A DNA stretch of 12,170 nt. It comes from Lachnospiraceae bacterium UBA3692 (GTDB lineage Bacteria; Bacillota; Clostridia; Lachnospirales; Lachnospiraceae). The stretch spans positions 1-12,170 of the forward strand of contig DFIR01000022.1 of NCBI GenBank assembly GCA_002372815.1, given 5' to 3'. Shown here one piece after another: positions 1 through 7,487 of this stretch (positions are counted from its first letter, which is position 1; the number at the start of each line of letters is the position of its first letter). Both the position numbers and the translations under genes were made by a program. Under the pieces are notes generated by a model. That model did no database searches and was not told the origin of the DNA. It was given only the letters and a program-made list of their open reading frames with translations.

Positions 1-45
1 ATATTGTTTAACTTAATGACATTGGGACGGTTTCCTGTGTGAGGC
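1..45. repeat. REP-like repeat fragment, copy 1
   Basis: The first 25 bases are identical to positions 9994-10018. The following 20 bases hold a core (GGGACGGTTT at 24-33) and the arm CTGTGTGAGGC (35-45) that recur at 9343-9364 and 10027-10062. Relative to the copy at 9994, the core lies in the opposite orientation. It is probably one copy of a dispersed, non-coding palindromic repeat family. It may extend left of the window, so its true boundary is unknown. No transposase gene is adjacent. Confidence 0.7.
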
Positions 46-81
46 AAAAAAAAACCGCGCAGGGGATGTTCCCCTGTGCGG
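46..81 (-). terminator. Rho-independent terminator of hsp20
   Basis: Read on the minus strand, an 11-bp stem (CCGCACAGGGG pairing with CCCCTGCGCGG, with one G-U-type mismatch) and a 5-base loop are followed by nine T residues (46-54). It begins 13 bases after the hsp20 stop codon, as expected for an intrinsic terminator of a single-gene transcript. Confidence 0.9.
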
Positions 82-94
82 TCTGTATACGGAA

Positions 95-538
95 TTACTC
101 GATCGCGATGATCTTCTTCTCAGGCAGCTTCTTCGCTTCCTTCTTCGGGACTTCCATCTTCAGGACGCCGTCCTTGAAGGATGCCTTCACATCTTCCTCG
201 GTCAGGTATTCGCCGACGTAGAAGCTTCTCTGCATGGAGCCCATGTAGCGCTCCTGACGGATGAGCTTGCCTTCCTTCTTCTCCTCATTGTTGAGGTTCT
301 TCTCGGCCTTGACGGTCAGGTAACCGTCGTGGAGCTCCAGGCCGATGTCCTCCTTGGCGAAGCCGGGCAGGTCCACGTCGATCTCGAAGTGGTCCTCGTG
401 CTCTCTCACGTCGGTCCGCATCACTCTGTCGGCGTGGCGGCCGTAGAGCTTGCGCTCGGTCCTGTCAAAGTCTCTGAAATCCGGGAACTGAAACCAGTCA
501 TCAAAAAGATTCTCACCAAACACGCTGGGTACTAACAT
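95..538 (-). CDS. Small heat-shock protein, Hsp20/alpha-crystallin family
   Basis: This is a 147-residue ATP-independent holdase chaperone. Such proteins form cytoplasmic oligomers that bind unfolding proteins during heat stress. The N-terminal arm (LVPSVFGENLFDDWF) is followed by an alpha-crystallin domain at about residues 41-132 that contains FEIDVDLPGF, DGYLTV and the hallmark GVLKMEVPK. The C-terminal tail ends in IIAIE, which carries the I-x-I motif that docks neighbouring subunits. The frame stays open to 691, but the ATG at 536-538 is chosen because AAAGGAGG lies 7 bases upstream and because the extra residues would run through the promoter and the operator. The gene is transcribed alone, from a CIRCE-controlled promoter to its own terminator. 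The length is normal for the family. Confidence 0.95.
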   Translation of the reverse strand: MLVPSVFGENLFDDWFQFPDFRDFDRTERKLYGRHADRVMRTDVREHEDHFEIDVDLPGFAKEDIGLELHDGYLTVKAEKNLNNEEKKEGKLIRQERYMGSMQRSFYVGEYLTEEDVKASFKDGVLKMEVPKKEAKKLPEKKIIAIE

Positions 539-662
539 CGTATTGCCTCCTTTGTATCGTATGGTCGGCGGATCCGGAACCTGTTGGAGCATCAGGTCTT
601 CTCTGCGCCTGCCGCTTACGCGCTCCGTTGTTCCGCGCCTTTGTTTTATTTGTTCTAAGTGT
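539..662 (-). other. Long 5' leader of hsp20 mRNA
   Basis: From the predicted transcription start near 656 to the ATG there are about 118 untranslated bases, which is long for a single small gene. The leader can form a 5-bp hairpin (ACCTG/CAGGT, about 577-595). Its loop contains CTCC, which could pair with GGAG of the Shine-Dalgarno sequence. This is only suggestive of temperature-sensitive translation. No conserved ROSE or fourU motif is obvious. Confidence 0.35.
546..553 (-). promoter_or_regulatory. Ribosome binding site that fixes the hsp20 start
   Basis: AAAGGAGG on the minus strand is separated by 7 bases (539-545) from the ATG at 536-538. It decides between this start and the upstream in-frame codons of the longer open frame. 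Confidence 0.85.
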
Positions 663-691
663 GTTATAACACTCCTTTTAGCACTCGTCAA
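663..691 (-). promoter_or_regulatory. Sigma-A promoter of hsp20
   Basis: On the minus strand TTGACG (686-691) and TATAAC (663-668) are separated by exactly 17 bases, an excellent vegetative promoter. The -35 box lies inside the CIRCE operator, so bound repressor would block polymerase directly. Confidence 0.9.
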
Positions 692-704
692 GAGGGAGTG
701 CTAA
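678..704. promoter_or_regulatory. CIRCE operator (HrcA binding site)
   Basis: TTAGCACTC-N9-GAGTGCTAA is a perfect match to the classic CIRCE inverted repeat, which the HrcA repressor binds in Firmicutes. It overlaps the hsp20 -35 box. This predicts that hsp20 belongs to the class I (groE/dnaK-type) heat-shock regulon, rather than being controlled by CtsR or sigma-B. Confidence 0.97.
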
Positions 705-808
705 CAATTTTTGAAATTTTTTTCTTCCACGTAAAAAGTCGCCGCCTGCCCTCGCAGACGGTATTTGCCGTCGATCTCCCATAAATTCTGCCCCGGACGG
801 CTCCTTTG

Positions 809-817
809 TGTTACAAT
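809..817 (+). promoter_or_regulatory. Candidate extended -10 promoter for the hydrolase/transporter operon
   Basis: TG-T-TACAAT (809-817) fits an extended -10 element. No good -35 hexamer lies 16-18 bases upstream. The predicted start near 824 leaves a leader of about 26 bases ahead of the TTG start at 850. Confidence 0.45.
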
Positions 818-837
818 GATTCGTAATATCACACCCC

Positions 838-843
838 AGGAGG
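838..843 (+). promoter_or_regulatory. Ribosome binding site supporting a TTG start
   Basis: AGGAGG lies 6 bases before TTG at 850-852. No ATG or GTG sits at a suitable distance, so this site decides the start of the alpha/beta hydrolase gene. Confidence 0.75.
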
Positions 844-849
844 CACCAC

Positions 850-1563
850 TTGACCGGCACCCATCACATCCGCAAACTGTTTCGCGGCATCCTCATACTG
901 TTCCTGCTCCTTGCAGCCGCCGCGGCCGTATATATCTCCGACTATTCCCACGCGTCCGACTATGTCCGCGCGTATCTGCAGGATACGGCGGAGGTCGCCG
1001 TCCGGGAGATCCCGGAAGGACTCTTTCTGGACGGTCCGGGCACACAGAACGCCCTGATCTTCTACCCCGGCGGCAAGGTCGAGTACACCGCCTACCTGCC
1101 CCTCCTGCACAGGCTGGCGAAAGGAGGAACGGACTGCTTTCTGGTCAAAATGCCCGCCAACCTGGCCTTTCTCGGCGTGAACAAGGCGGGCGGCATTCTG
1201 GAGGCCTACGATTATGACAGCTGGTATCTGGCCGGGCACTCTCTGGGCGGTGTCGCTGCAGCCTTCTACGCGGCGGATCACGATCTGAACGGGCTCATCC
1301 TGCTGGCGTCCTACGCCACGAAGCCGGTCGACGAGCCGGTCCTGCAGATCTATGGCAGCGAAGACGGCGTCCTCAACCTCGATGCCCTGGAAGAAAATGC
1401 GGGCAACCTCCCTGCGGACAGCGCCGTGGAAGTGCTGGACGGCGCCAACCACGCCGGCTTCGGCGATTACGGAGACCAGGACGGGGACGGCGAGGCGCAG
1501 ATCACACGGGAACAGCAGCAGGAGATCACTGCGGACCTGATCGAAGAAATGATCACGAGATAA
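850..1563 (+). CDS. Membrane-anchored alpha/beta hydrolase (Abhydrolase_5 type)
   Basis: A 237-residue serine hydrolase of unknown substrate. A single hydrophobic helix at about residues 11-29 follows a basic start (HHIRKLFR), so the catalytic domain is probably anchored on the outer face of the membrane. The triad is visible: nucleophile S131 in GHSLGG, acid D172 in YGSEDGV, and H201 in GANHAGFGDYG. An oxyanion-type turn, FYPGGKVEY, lies at 71-79. The GxNHAxFGxYG...GDGxAxI ending is typical of this Firmicute/actinobacterial subfamily. Translation starts at TTG. The gene is followed after 13 bases by a transporter, so the two are probably co-transcribed. An esterase or a dienelactone-hydrolase-like enzyme are both possible; the sequence does not say which. 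Confidence 0.88.
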   Translation: MTGTHHIRKLFRGILILFLLLAAAAAVYISDYSHASDYVRAYLQDTAEVAVREIPEGLFLDGPGTQNALIFYPGGKVEYTAYLPLLHRLAKGGTDCFLVKMPANLAFLGVNKAGGILEAYDYDSWYLAGHSLGGVAAAFYAADHDLNGLILLASYATKPVDEPVLQIYGSEDGVLNLDALEENAGNLPADSAVEVLDGANHAGFGDYGDQDGDGEAQITREQQQEITADLIEEMITR

Positions 1564-1576
1564 AAGGATCGATTCA

Positions 1577-2491
1577 ATGAAGAAGCTTTTCACACCTCCC
1601 ACGCTCATGGTCCTCGCAAGTGCGGTCCTGTGGGGCACCTACGGCTCCATGGCCACCGTCCTCATGAATATGGGCCTGGCCCGCAACGCGCTGACGCTCC
1701 TGCGCTTTCTGGTCACGGCCGGTTCCATGGGCCTTCTGATCCTCGCGAAGGACCGCTCTCTCCTGCGCATAAAGAAAGAAGACCTCCCGCTGTTTCTCGC
1801 GAACGGTCTTCTGAGTCTCTTTTTCTTCTTCTACTGCTACACGGCCGCGATCCGCATCACTAAGGTCGCGACGGCCGCCGCGCTGCTCTACACTGCCCCG
1901 GCCATCGTCATGGTCCTCTCGGCCCTCCTGTTTCACGAGAAAATGACCCCTGGCAAAGTCCTCTGCTGCCTCCTCGCCGTCGCGGGCTGCGCGCTGGCTT
2001 CCGGCCTGGGCAATGACCTTCTGTCGGCAGGCGCCGCTCACCCGGACGCGGGCAGCTCTGCCGCAGGCCTCTCCCCCGCCGGTCTCCTCTTCGGGCTCGG
2101 CGCCGGCCTGGGCTACGCGCTCTACAGCATCTTCAGCCGCATGATCCTGGACCGCGGCTATGCCGTCTACACCAATCTCTTCTACAGCTTCGGCGCGGGC
2201 CTGCTGGGCCAGCTGGTCTTCTCCTGCGCGGACGGGAGCGTCCTGCAGCTCGCGGAGGCGCCCGGGCGGATGGGCTTCGGGCTGATCTGCGCGTTCCTCA
2301 CCGGGCCGCTGGCCTACTATCTCTACACCACCGGCATGAAAGGGATGGAGACCTCCCGGGCGGCCAGGCTGGCGGCCGTCGAGCCGGCCACCGCGGCGCT
2401 TCTGGGGAGCTTTCTGCTGCGGCAGCCGCTGTCGGCGACAGAGGCTCTCGGCGTCGCCATGATCGTCGGATCGGTCCTGCTGTCCGGGTGA
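1577..2491 (+). CDS. EamA/DMT-superfamily transporter (10 transmembrane helices)
   Basis: A 304-residue inner-membrane protein with the ten hydrophobic segments of the drug/metabolite transporter superfamily, arranged as two EamA repeats (about residues 8-143 and 165-303). Repeat 1 shows VLWGTYGSM near the N-terminus and LLYTAPAIVMVLSALLFHEKM; repeat 2 ends in AAVEPATAALLGSFLLRQPLS. The P(A/P)xxxxxS(x)LFxxE(K/R) segment is a usual hallmark. Such proteins export or import small metabolites; the substrate cannot be assigned. ATG at 1577 has AAAAGGA 8 bases upstream. The gene lies 13 bases after the hydrolase, as its operon partner. Its 3' end faces the surface-protein gene with only 24 bases between the stop codons and no clear terminator. 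Confidence 0.92.
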   Translation: MKKLFTPPTLMVLASAVLWGTYGSMATVLMNMGLARNALTLLRFLVTAGSMGLLILAKDRSLLRIKKEDLPLFLANGLLSLFFFFYCYTAAIRITKVATAAALLYTAPAIVMVLSALLFHEKMTPGKVLCCLLAVAGCALASGLGNDLLSAGAAHPDAGSSAAGLSPAGLLFGLGAGLGYALYSIFSRMILDRGYAVYTNLFYSFGAGLLGQLVFSCADGSVLQLAEAPGRMGFGLICAFLTGPLAYYLYTTGMKGMETSRAARLAAVEPATAALLGSFLLRQPLSATEALGVAMIVGSVLLSG

Positions 2492-2515
2492 CGGTCTTCA
2501 GAATCGTCAGCGCCG

Positions 2516-5344
2516 TCATTCCTCCGCCGCCAGAAGGCCCGCGACTTCCTCCATCTGCGCCATTTCCCTGTAAAACGCTTCTGAATAAGTCGTCTCCTGC
2601 GTCAGGAACTGTACGACCACGAAAGAGCCGGTCCGGTCCGTGACGAACGTCAGGAGACCTGTCGTGTCGTCGTAGACCGCCGGATAGGCAGCGAGCTCTC
2701 CGTCTGTCCCGGCAAAGACGGCGTACAGTCCCTCATACGCCCCGTCCGTCCGCGCAGCATCCTCCCGGTCCGCCCCTGTCTCCCGGGGGACCCAGGTCTG
2801 CGGCACTTCAAAGACCATCTCTACGGAGAGGGTCTCCCCTTCCGGATCCGCGACTTCGGTGAATCCGTCGTATACCGAAAGGACATAGATCTTATAGACT
2901 CCCGCCGGCGTTCCGGCGTCCTGTCCTTCGGATACTTCCGCCTGCGCGTCCTCCTGCCGCACGGCAACGATCACGCGCAGGGTCCGGCCTTCCGCCGGGA
3001 TCGTCTGCGCGGTCTCCGCCCCGCCTGTCCGGCTGCCTCCGCTCTTATTCCCGCCTTTTTTCTGCTTCTCTTTCTCCTGTTCCTTCTCCTTTCCGCCGGC
3101 GCTGTAATCTTTCGTTCCGGTGAAGATCCCGTATCTGCTGCCGCCGCTGACCGAGCCGGCGCCGGATCCGCCGAGGATCCCGGAACCGGTGAAGGCCGTC
3201 TCCGTCGAAGTCGAGGCGCTGCCGCCTTCACCGTTCGTTACGGAGTGCACCTCCAGAATGCGGATCGCGATGACGTTCTCCAGCGGGATCGACTGTATCT
3301 CTTCGATCTTCCGCAGAGTCTCCGAAAAACCGCCCTGTTCTGTATATTGCAGCACCTCCGCATACAGAGGAAGCCCATTTGTCACAGGTGCCTCCCCTGT
3401 CGCAGGCAGCTCTCCTGTCACAGGCAGCATTCCGCAGAAATCAAGCAGTTCCCCGACGGGAAGCTCCCCTTCCTGTGCCGCGGACCTCGGGAGGTCCCCG
3501 CACGCTGTCCGGCCGGTATACGTCGTCAGGAACCTTCCGTCCGTCTCGAGGACCTGGCTCACGTTGAGAAAGGTCACCGGCACCGTATCCTGTGCCAGAC
3601 GCACCAGCGCTTCCTCAGGCGTCATGAACAGCGGAACGTCTGACGCTGTCCCGGCCGCTCCGGTCAGGTCCCAGATGACGGCAGTGCCGTTTTCGGCAGC
3701 TGCAATGCTTCCTGCAGGCACCCCCGCATCCGCGGAGATCTGCAGGATGCCGGACCGCAGCGTCAGCACAGCTGCCGCTTCCGCCGCTCCGGCCAGTGCT
3801 CCGGTGATCTCCACGACACGCGGATCCTCCGGTTCGCGCAGCGTACTGTAATCCAGCGCCCCGTCAGCGGAGATGGTGATATCTCCGATGCGGAGATCCC
3901 CGTCAGCCGCAAGACTGCTGTTCCCGCTGATCAGCAATTCTTCCAGTTCTGAAACGCCCTGCAGATACAGCGCGCTCCCATCCAGACGCACTGTCCCGGC
4001 CTTTCCGCCCTGTTCTCCCGCGATCGTCACGGAGGCGTCTTTATATGTGATCTGCTCCGACATCCGCGCACCGCCGGCTGCGGATACGCGGCTGCCGCTG
4101 ATCGTCCCGTTCCCGGATACTGCCGCATCCTGCCCTTCCGCCGTCAGAATGCCGCCGTCGATCTTTCCGAGCAGGTTCAGCACCCCGCTGACCTCGATCG
4201 AGGAGACGAACTTCATCGTCGCGGCTGCGATGCTCTCCAGCACCATCGCCGCCCCCTGCTCGACCGTCAGCACGGCCCCTGTTCCGATCCGCAGCGCCGC
4301 TGCGGTTCCTTTCGTCTCCACAATGCCCCCGTGCGCGGGTTCCGGGGAACCTGCCGGCAACGATACTCTGCTGCGGGTGACTTCCGTGACGGTCTCGCCG
4401 GTATCCTCGTCCGCATACACTTCATACTGCGCGGTATTGGCAGCCATGAGGATCTTCGCGCCGGAAGGCAGGACGAGCGTGACGTCCTCCAGCTCATACC
4501 GCTCATCCAGAATGGCCTGCACATCCCCGTTGAGCAGCCTGTAGCTGCCGTCCTCCTGTTTCAGGAAGACTGCTGCGCTGCCCTCCCGGTACAGTTCTGT
4601 GTCCGTCATCAGGGAGAGCGTCCGCTCCTTCCCGATCCCGATCTCATCGATCAGCACGATGCCGGTCCCGACGATGCTGACATCGCAGTCCCCGCTGATC
4701 TTTCCGATCCGGTTCAGGCCTGCGGCGGCGATGACGAGTTCTCCGCCCTCCGCGGTGATCTCCGCGCCGATGCCGTCATAATCGACCATCGCGACATAGC
4801 GGTCCGCAAGATTCTTCCAGCCCTTGCCGGCCGCTTCGTCCCAGCCGTCCGTCCGGTCCTCTCCACTGGAAAAAACAGTCCCGCCGACGGTAATGACCGC
4901 AGCTGCTGCGGATGTCTCTTCCGCCGCAGCTGACTGCGGAACCGCCTCCACCGCCGCATCGGGCTGCGCGGCAGGCTCTTCCGTACTGTCAGGCTGCGCG
5001 GCAGGCTCTTCCGTACTGTCAGGCTGCGGGGCCGGCTCTTCCTCTGCAGCGGGCTGCGGGGCCGGCTCTTCCTCTGCAGCGGGCTGCGGAGCCGGCTCTT
5101 CCGTACTGTCAGGCTGCGCGGCAGGCTCCTCCTCTGCAGCAGGCTGCAGGACCGCCTCCTCCGCTGCGGCAGGCTGCGGGGCCGGCTCCGCCGCAGCTTC
5201 TGCCTCCGGCGCAGTCCCCGGCTCTTCTGAAGCTGCTGTTTCCGCCGCGGCAGACACCTCAGAGGCAAGAAGCCGCACCGGCGACGATCCCAGAAGGATC
5301 CCTGCCAACAGAACTCCCAAGGTCTTCATGATCTTTCTGTTCAT
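2516..5344 (-). CDS. Large secreted or surface protein with N-terminal Pro/Ala/Glu repeats
   Basis: A 942-residue exported protein of unknown function. Residues 1-28 form a signal peptide (basic MNRKIMK, hydrophobic LGVLLAGILLGS, likely cut after LLAS or nearby). Residues 51-140 are a 10-residue tandem repeat of the type EEPAPQPAAE/EEPAAQPDST, probably an extended stalk. Residues 150-560 are rich in Gly, Ala and short beta segments with recurring I.G...L/V patterns, resembling a right-handed beta-helix adhesin. Residues 640-657 are a short TGE/LPxTG repeat. Residues 750-777 are a charged KEKEQEKEK linker. Residues 786-915 are a beta-sandwich-like end (TGLLTFVTDRTGSFVVV) as found in many Firmicute surface proteins. 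There is no C-terminal LPxTG-helix-charge anchor. It starts 3 bases after the TIR-TPR stop; its ribosome site GGAGG (5353-5357) lies inside that gene, so translation is probably coupled. Confidence 0.85.
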   Translation of the reverse strand: MNRKIMKTLGVLLAGILLGSSPVRLLASEVSAAAETAASEEPGTAPEAEAAAEPAPQPAAAEEAVLQPAAEEEPAAQPDSTEEPAPQPAAEEEPAPQPAAEEEPAPQPDSTEEPAAQPDSTEEPAAQPDAAVEAVPQSAAAEETSAAAAVITVGGTVFSSGEDRTDGWDEAAGKGWKNLADRYVAMVDYDGIGAEITAEGGELVIAAAGLNRIGKISGDCDVSIVGTGIVLIDEIGIGKERTLSLMTDTELYREGSAAVFLKQEDGSYRLLNGDVQAILDERYELEDVTLVLPSGAKILMAANTAQYEVYADEDTGETVTEVTRSRVSLPAGSPEPAHGGIVETKGTAAALRIGTGAVLTVEQGAAMVLESIAAATMKFVSSIEVSGVLNLLGKIDGGILTAEGQDAAVSGNGTISGSRVSAAGGARMSEQITYKDASVTIAGEQGGKAGTVRLDGSALYLQGVSELEELLISGNSSLAADGDLRIGDITISADGALDYSTLREPEDPRVVEITGALAGAAEAAAVLTLRSGILQISADAGVPAGSIAAAENGTAVIWDLTGAAGTASDVPLFMTPEEALVRLAQDTVPVTFLNVSQVLETDGRFLTTYTGRTACGDLPRSAAQEGELPVGELLDFCGMLPVTGELPATGEAPVTNGLPLYAEVLQYTEQGGFSETLRKIEEIQSIPLENVIAIRILEVHSVTNGEGGSASTSTETAFTGSGILGGSGAGSVSGGSRYGIFTGTKDYSAGGKEKEQEKEKQKKGGNKSGGSRTGGAETAQTIPAEGRTLRVIVAVRQEDAQAEVSEGQDAGTPAGVYKIYVLSVYDGFTEVADPEGETLSVEMVFEVPQTWVPRETGADREDAARTDGAYEGLYAVFAGTDGELAAYPAVYDDTTGLLTFVTDRTGSFVVVQFLTQETTYSEAFYREMAQMEEVAGLLAAEE
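3374..3427 (-). repeat. 18-bp tandem repeat encoding LPVTGE/LPATGE
   Basis: Three diverged 18-bp units in the surface-protein gene encode LPVTGE, LPATGE and APVTNG (residues 640-657). Two units spell the sortase pentapeptide LPxTG, although they lie about 290 residues from the C-terminus with no following membrane helix. Confidence 0.8.
4962..5201 (-). repeat. 30-bp minisatellite (VNTR) in the surface-protein gene
   Basis: Eight contiguous 30-bp units, each beginning GGCTGC on the plus strand, encode the 10-residue Pro/Ala/Glu repeats. Units at 4962-4991 and 4992-5021 are identical (tail CCGTACTGTCA). Units at 5022-5051 and 5052-5081 are identical to each other (tail CCTCTGCAGCG). The unit at 5082-5111 is a hybrid, with the head of the second type and the tail of the first. 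Later units are more diverged. The period is a multiple of three, so copy-number change keeps the frame. Confidence 0.95.
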
Positions 5345-5347
5345 AGT

Positions 5348-7486
5348 TCATTCCTCCAGGATCTTCAGAATGGTTTCCGTGTGCGGATCGGTGAGCCCGG
5401 CGAGCGCCTGCGCTTCCAGATCCCTGCGGATCGTGTCCCTCTGCCCGTCGCCGAGTGACGCCAGGATCCGCATGAGTGTGTCACACTCCTCATAATTGCC
5501 GCTGTAGAGGCAGGCATAGGCGAGATTGAGATGCGGCAGGACCCCGTCCGGCTGCAGGTCGCAGGCGGTGCGGGCTTCCCGGACGGCCTCCTCGGGATCC
5601 CGGGCAAACAGCAGGAGGTCATAGGATCTCCATGCATGGTACTGCGCGAGATCGAACGGTCCCAGTTCCTCCGCCGCCTCTTCGTACACCCGCAGCCCTT
5701 CCGCAAAGAGAGCTTCCGCCTCCGCATACGCCTGCATTTTGAAAGCGTTCTCCCCTGTATTCAGAAGGGCCTGCGCGAGCGCGCCTCTGTCAGCTGCCGC
5801 GCCTGTCTTTGCGGAGATCTCCTCTCTTTTATTCACGGCTTCTCTGTATGCCTCATCCGCGTCCGCGTAGGCGCCGCGCATGTTCCTGCAGAGGCCCAGA
5901 TTGTTGCAGAGCTCCGCGAGCAGCCGGTTGTAGGGGATGTTTTCCCCGTCCTCCGCGAGCACCTGCGCGATACCGATCGCCTGCAGATAGTATCTCTCCG
6001 CGCGCTCATACGCCCCCTCCTCCGTGACACAGGCGGCAAGCGCGGACACAGCGGCAAGGTATTCTCCCCGGTTCTGCAGGGAATCGCTCCGGTCCAGGAG
6101 CTGTGCGCAGAGTTCACAGGCGGATTCGAGTTTCTGCTCCGCTTCCGCGTAAGAGCCGCGCCGGTACTGCAGCACGCCGTCATTTCGAAGCACCAGCGCC
6201 GCCGTCAGCAGGACCTCCTCCGAATAAGTGTCCGGATCCCGGTCCGCCTCTGCCGGAGCTCCCTCCGCAGGAATGCCGAGCACATCGAGGCTGTCCGCAA
6301 ACAGCTGCCGGGCCGCGTCGGCATCCCCCGCGTCCACGGCATTGGCCCCCGCATTCAGGAGAATGCGCGCGCGAAGCACCGTGTCTTCTGCCGGTGCCAG
6401 ACGGGATGCCTCCTCATAGGATCCCGCCGCAGCAGCGAGATCGCCCGCTCTGTGCAGGATCGCGCCGCGGTTATTCCAGGCGGAAGCCAGCGCCGCCCCG
6501 GTCTGCGGCGACACCTCCGCGTCCGTTTCTGTTTCTTCCTGTGCAAGGACCCGGTAGATCTCCAGTGCCCGGTCCTGCGCCTCCAGCGCCTCCTGATACA
6601 TCCCGAGGACGCTCCTGGCGTTCGCGAGCTTCTCATAGTTGGCGCCGATCTCCATGCGCGTGTCCGGCCGGTCTCCCGACAGAAGCAGCACGTCGTTCAG
6701 ATCCTCTGTATTTTCCTCCAGAATATCCGCGATCCGGGCATATGCCCCCGGCACGTTGGTGAGATGGTCGGGCAGGTCATAAGTGAGTTCCCGCAGGAGG
6801 CGTATCGATGCCTCCGCGCCGCGCGCCGCCTCATCGCGGTATGAGCGGGCGAGATGCATCAGCGCGCCGGAGATCCCGGTCACCGTCGCCAGGACCGCCG
6901 CCGCCACCGCCGCCCTCCTGCGCAGGAACTTCCTGCTCCGCAGCGCGTCCTCTCTGCGAAGTTCCTCCTCGCCGCAGCCGGCAGCCGCGGCGATCGCCTT
7001 CAGGATGGCCCCGTCGGCCGCCGACGCGATCCCGCGCCTGCTTCCGTCCTCCGCGCGGGCATCCATGATCCGGCTGCCGATATCCGGCACCTTCCGGAGC
7101 GAGGGCGGGAAGGAGGTCTCCGGATCCCCTGTGATCAGCAGCGGGTAGATCCTGTCCGCTCTCCCGCATTCGATGAAGACCGCGATCTCCCGGTCCACCC
7201 ACTCCGAGTAGGGCGTATCTGCGGAACAGACGACGACAAGGCAGCGGGAGGCCCGGAGCGCGTCATCGATGGTCTCCGTCAGGACACGGCTGACCGAGAG
7301 CTCCTCCGTGTCGCGAAAGGCGCGCGTGACCTCCCTGCAGCCTTCCCGGCGCAGTGCCGCGGGCATGCGGAAGCTCTCCGCCCTCTCGAACATCCTGCGG
7401 GTGATCTCACTGTCAAGCGGCTTATGCCTGTAACTGAAAAAAAGGTCATAGCGGAAGACACCCGCGGGATCTCTCGCGCTGTCCAT
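5348..7486 (-). CDS. TIR-domain, transmembrane, TPR-repeat protein
   Basis: A 712-residue protein. Residues 12-135 form a TIR domain: YDLFFSYRHK (box 1), FRDTEEL (58-63), LVVVCSADTPYSEWVDREI with likely catalytic E100, and YPLLITGDPETSFP. TIR domains with this glutamate commonly cleave NAD+; the activity here is inferred. A linker (GCGEEELRRED) and a basic stretch RSRKFLRRR precede one hydrophobic helix at about 191-211. Residues 279-677 hold about eight TPR-like helix pairs (for example NNRGAILHRAGDLAAAAGSYEEA and NNLGLCRNMRGAYADADEAY). By the positive-inside rule the TIR is cytoplasmic and the TPR array external. ATG at 7484-7486 is chosen because it follows the upstream stop by 1 base, has AGAGGGGG ahead, and starts just before the TIR fold; the longer frame adds only Arg/Ser-rich sequence. 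The external part holds eight cysteines. Confidence 0.9.
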   Translation of the reverse strand: MDSARDPAGVFRYDLFFSYRHKPLDSEITRRMFERAESFRMPAALRREGCREVTRAFRDTEELSVSRVLTETIDDALRASRCLVVVCSADTPYSEWVDREIAVFIECGRADRIYPLLITGDPETSFPPSLRKVPDIGSRIMDARAEDGSRRGIASAADGAILKAIAAAAGCGEEELRREDALRSRKFLRRRAAVAAAVLATVTGISGALMHLARSYRDEAARGAEASIRLLRELTYDLPDHLTNVPGAYARIADILEENTEDLNDVLLLSGDRPDTRMEIGANYEKLANARSVLGMYQEALEAQDRALEIYRVLAQEETETDAEVSPQTGAALASAWNNRGAILHRAGDLAAAAGSYEEASRLAPAEDTVLRARILLNAGANAVDAGDADAARQLFADSLDVLGIPAEGAPAEADRDPDTYSEEVLLTAALVLRNDGVLQYRRGSYAEAEQKLESACELCAQLLDRSDSLQNRGEYLAAVSALAACVTEEGAYERAERYYLQAIGIAQVLAEDGENIPYNRLLAELCNNLGLCRNMRGAYADADEAYREAVNKREEISAKTGAAADRGALAQALLNTGENAFKMQAYAEAEALFAEGLRVYEEAAEELGPFDLAQYHAWRSYDLLLFARDPEEAVREARTACDLQPDGVLPHLNLAYACLYSGNYEECDTLMRILASLGDGQRDTIRRDLEAQALAGLTDPHTETILKILEE

Positions 7487-7487
7487 A

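Noticed and set aside
539..691. N-terminal extension of the Hsp20 frame to 198 residues
   Set aside because: It would cover the ribosome site and leader, and reach into the -35 box and CIRCE. The ATG at 538 has a strong ribosome site and gives a normal family length.
740..801. Overlapping small hairpins (GACGG/CCGTC and GCCGTC/GACGGC) upstream of the hydrolase promoter
   Set aside because: They are short, GC-driven, lack a T run and lie upstream of the predicted transcription start, so no attenuator or terminator role can be supported.
3374..3427. LPxTG as a cell-wall sorting signal
   Set aside because: There is no hydrophobic helix and positive tail after it, and about 290 residues follow.
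4962..5201. CRISPR-like array of 30-bp units
   Set aside because: The units are contiguous with no unique spacers and encode a regular peptide repeat in frame.
5531..6844. Long plus-strand open frame (437 codons) opposite the TIR-TPR gene
   Set aside because: A high-GC antisense shadow with no recognisable domain. The minus-strand TIR and TPR motifs are convincing.
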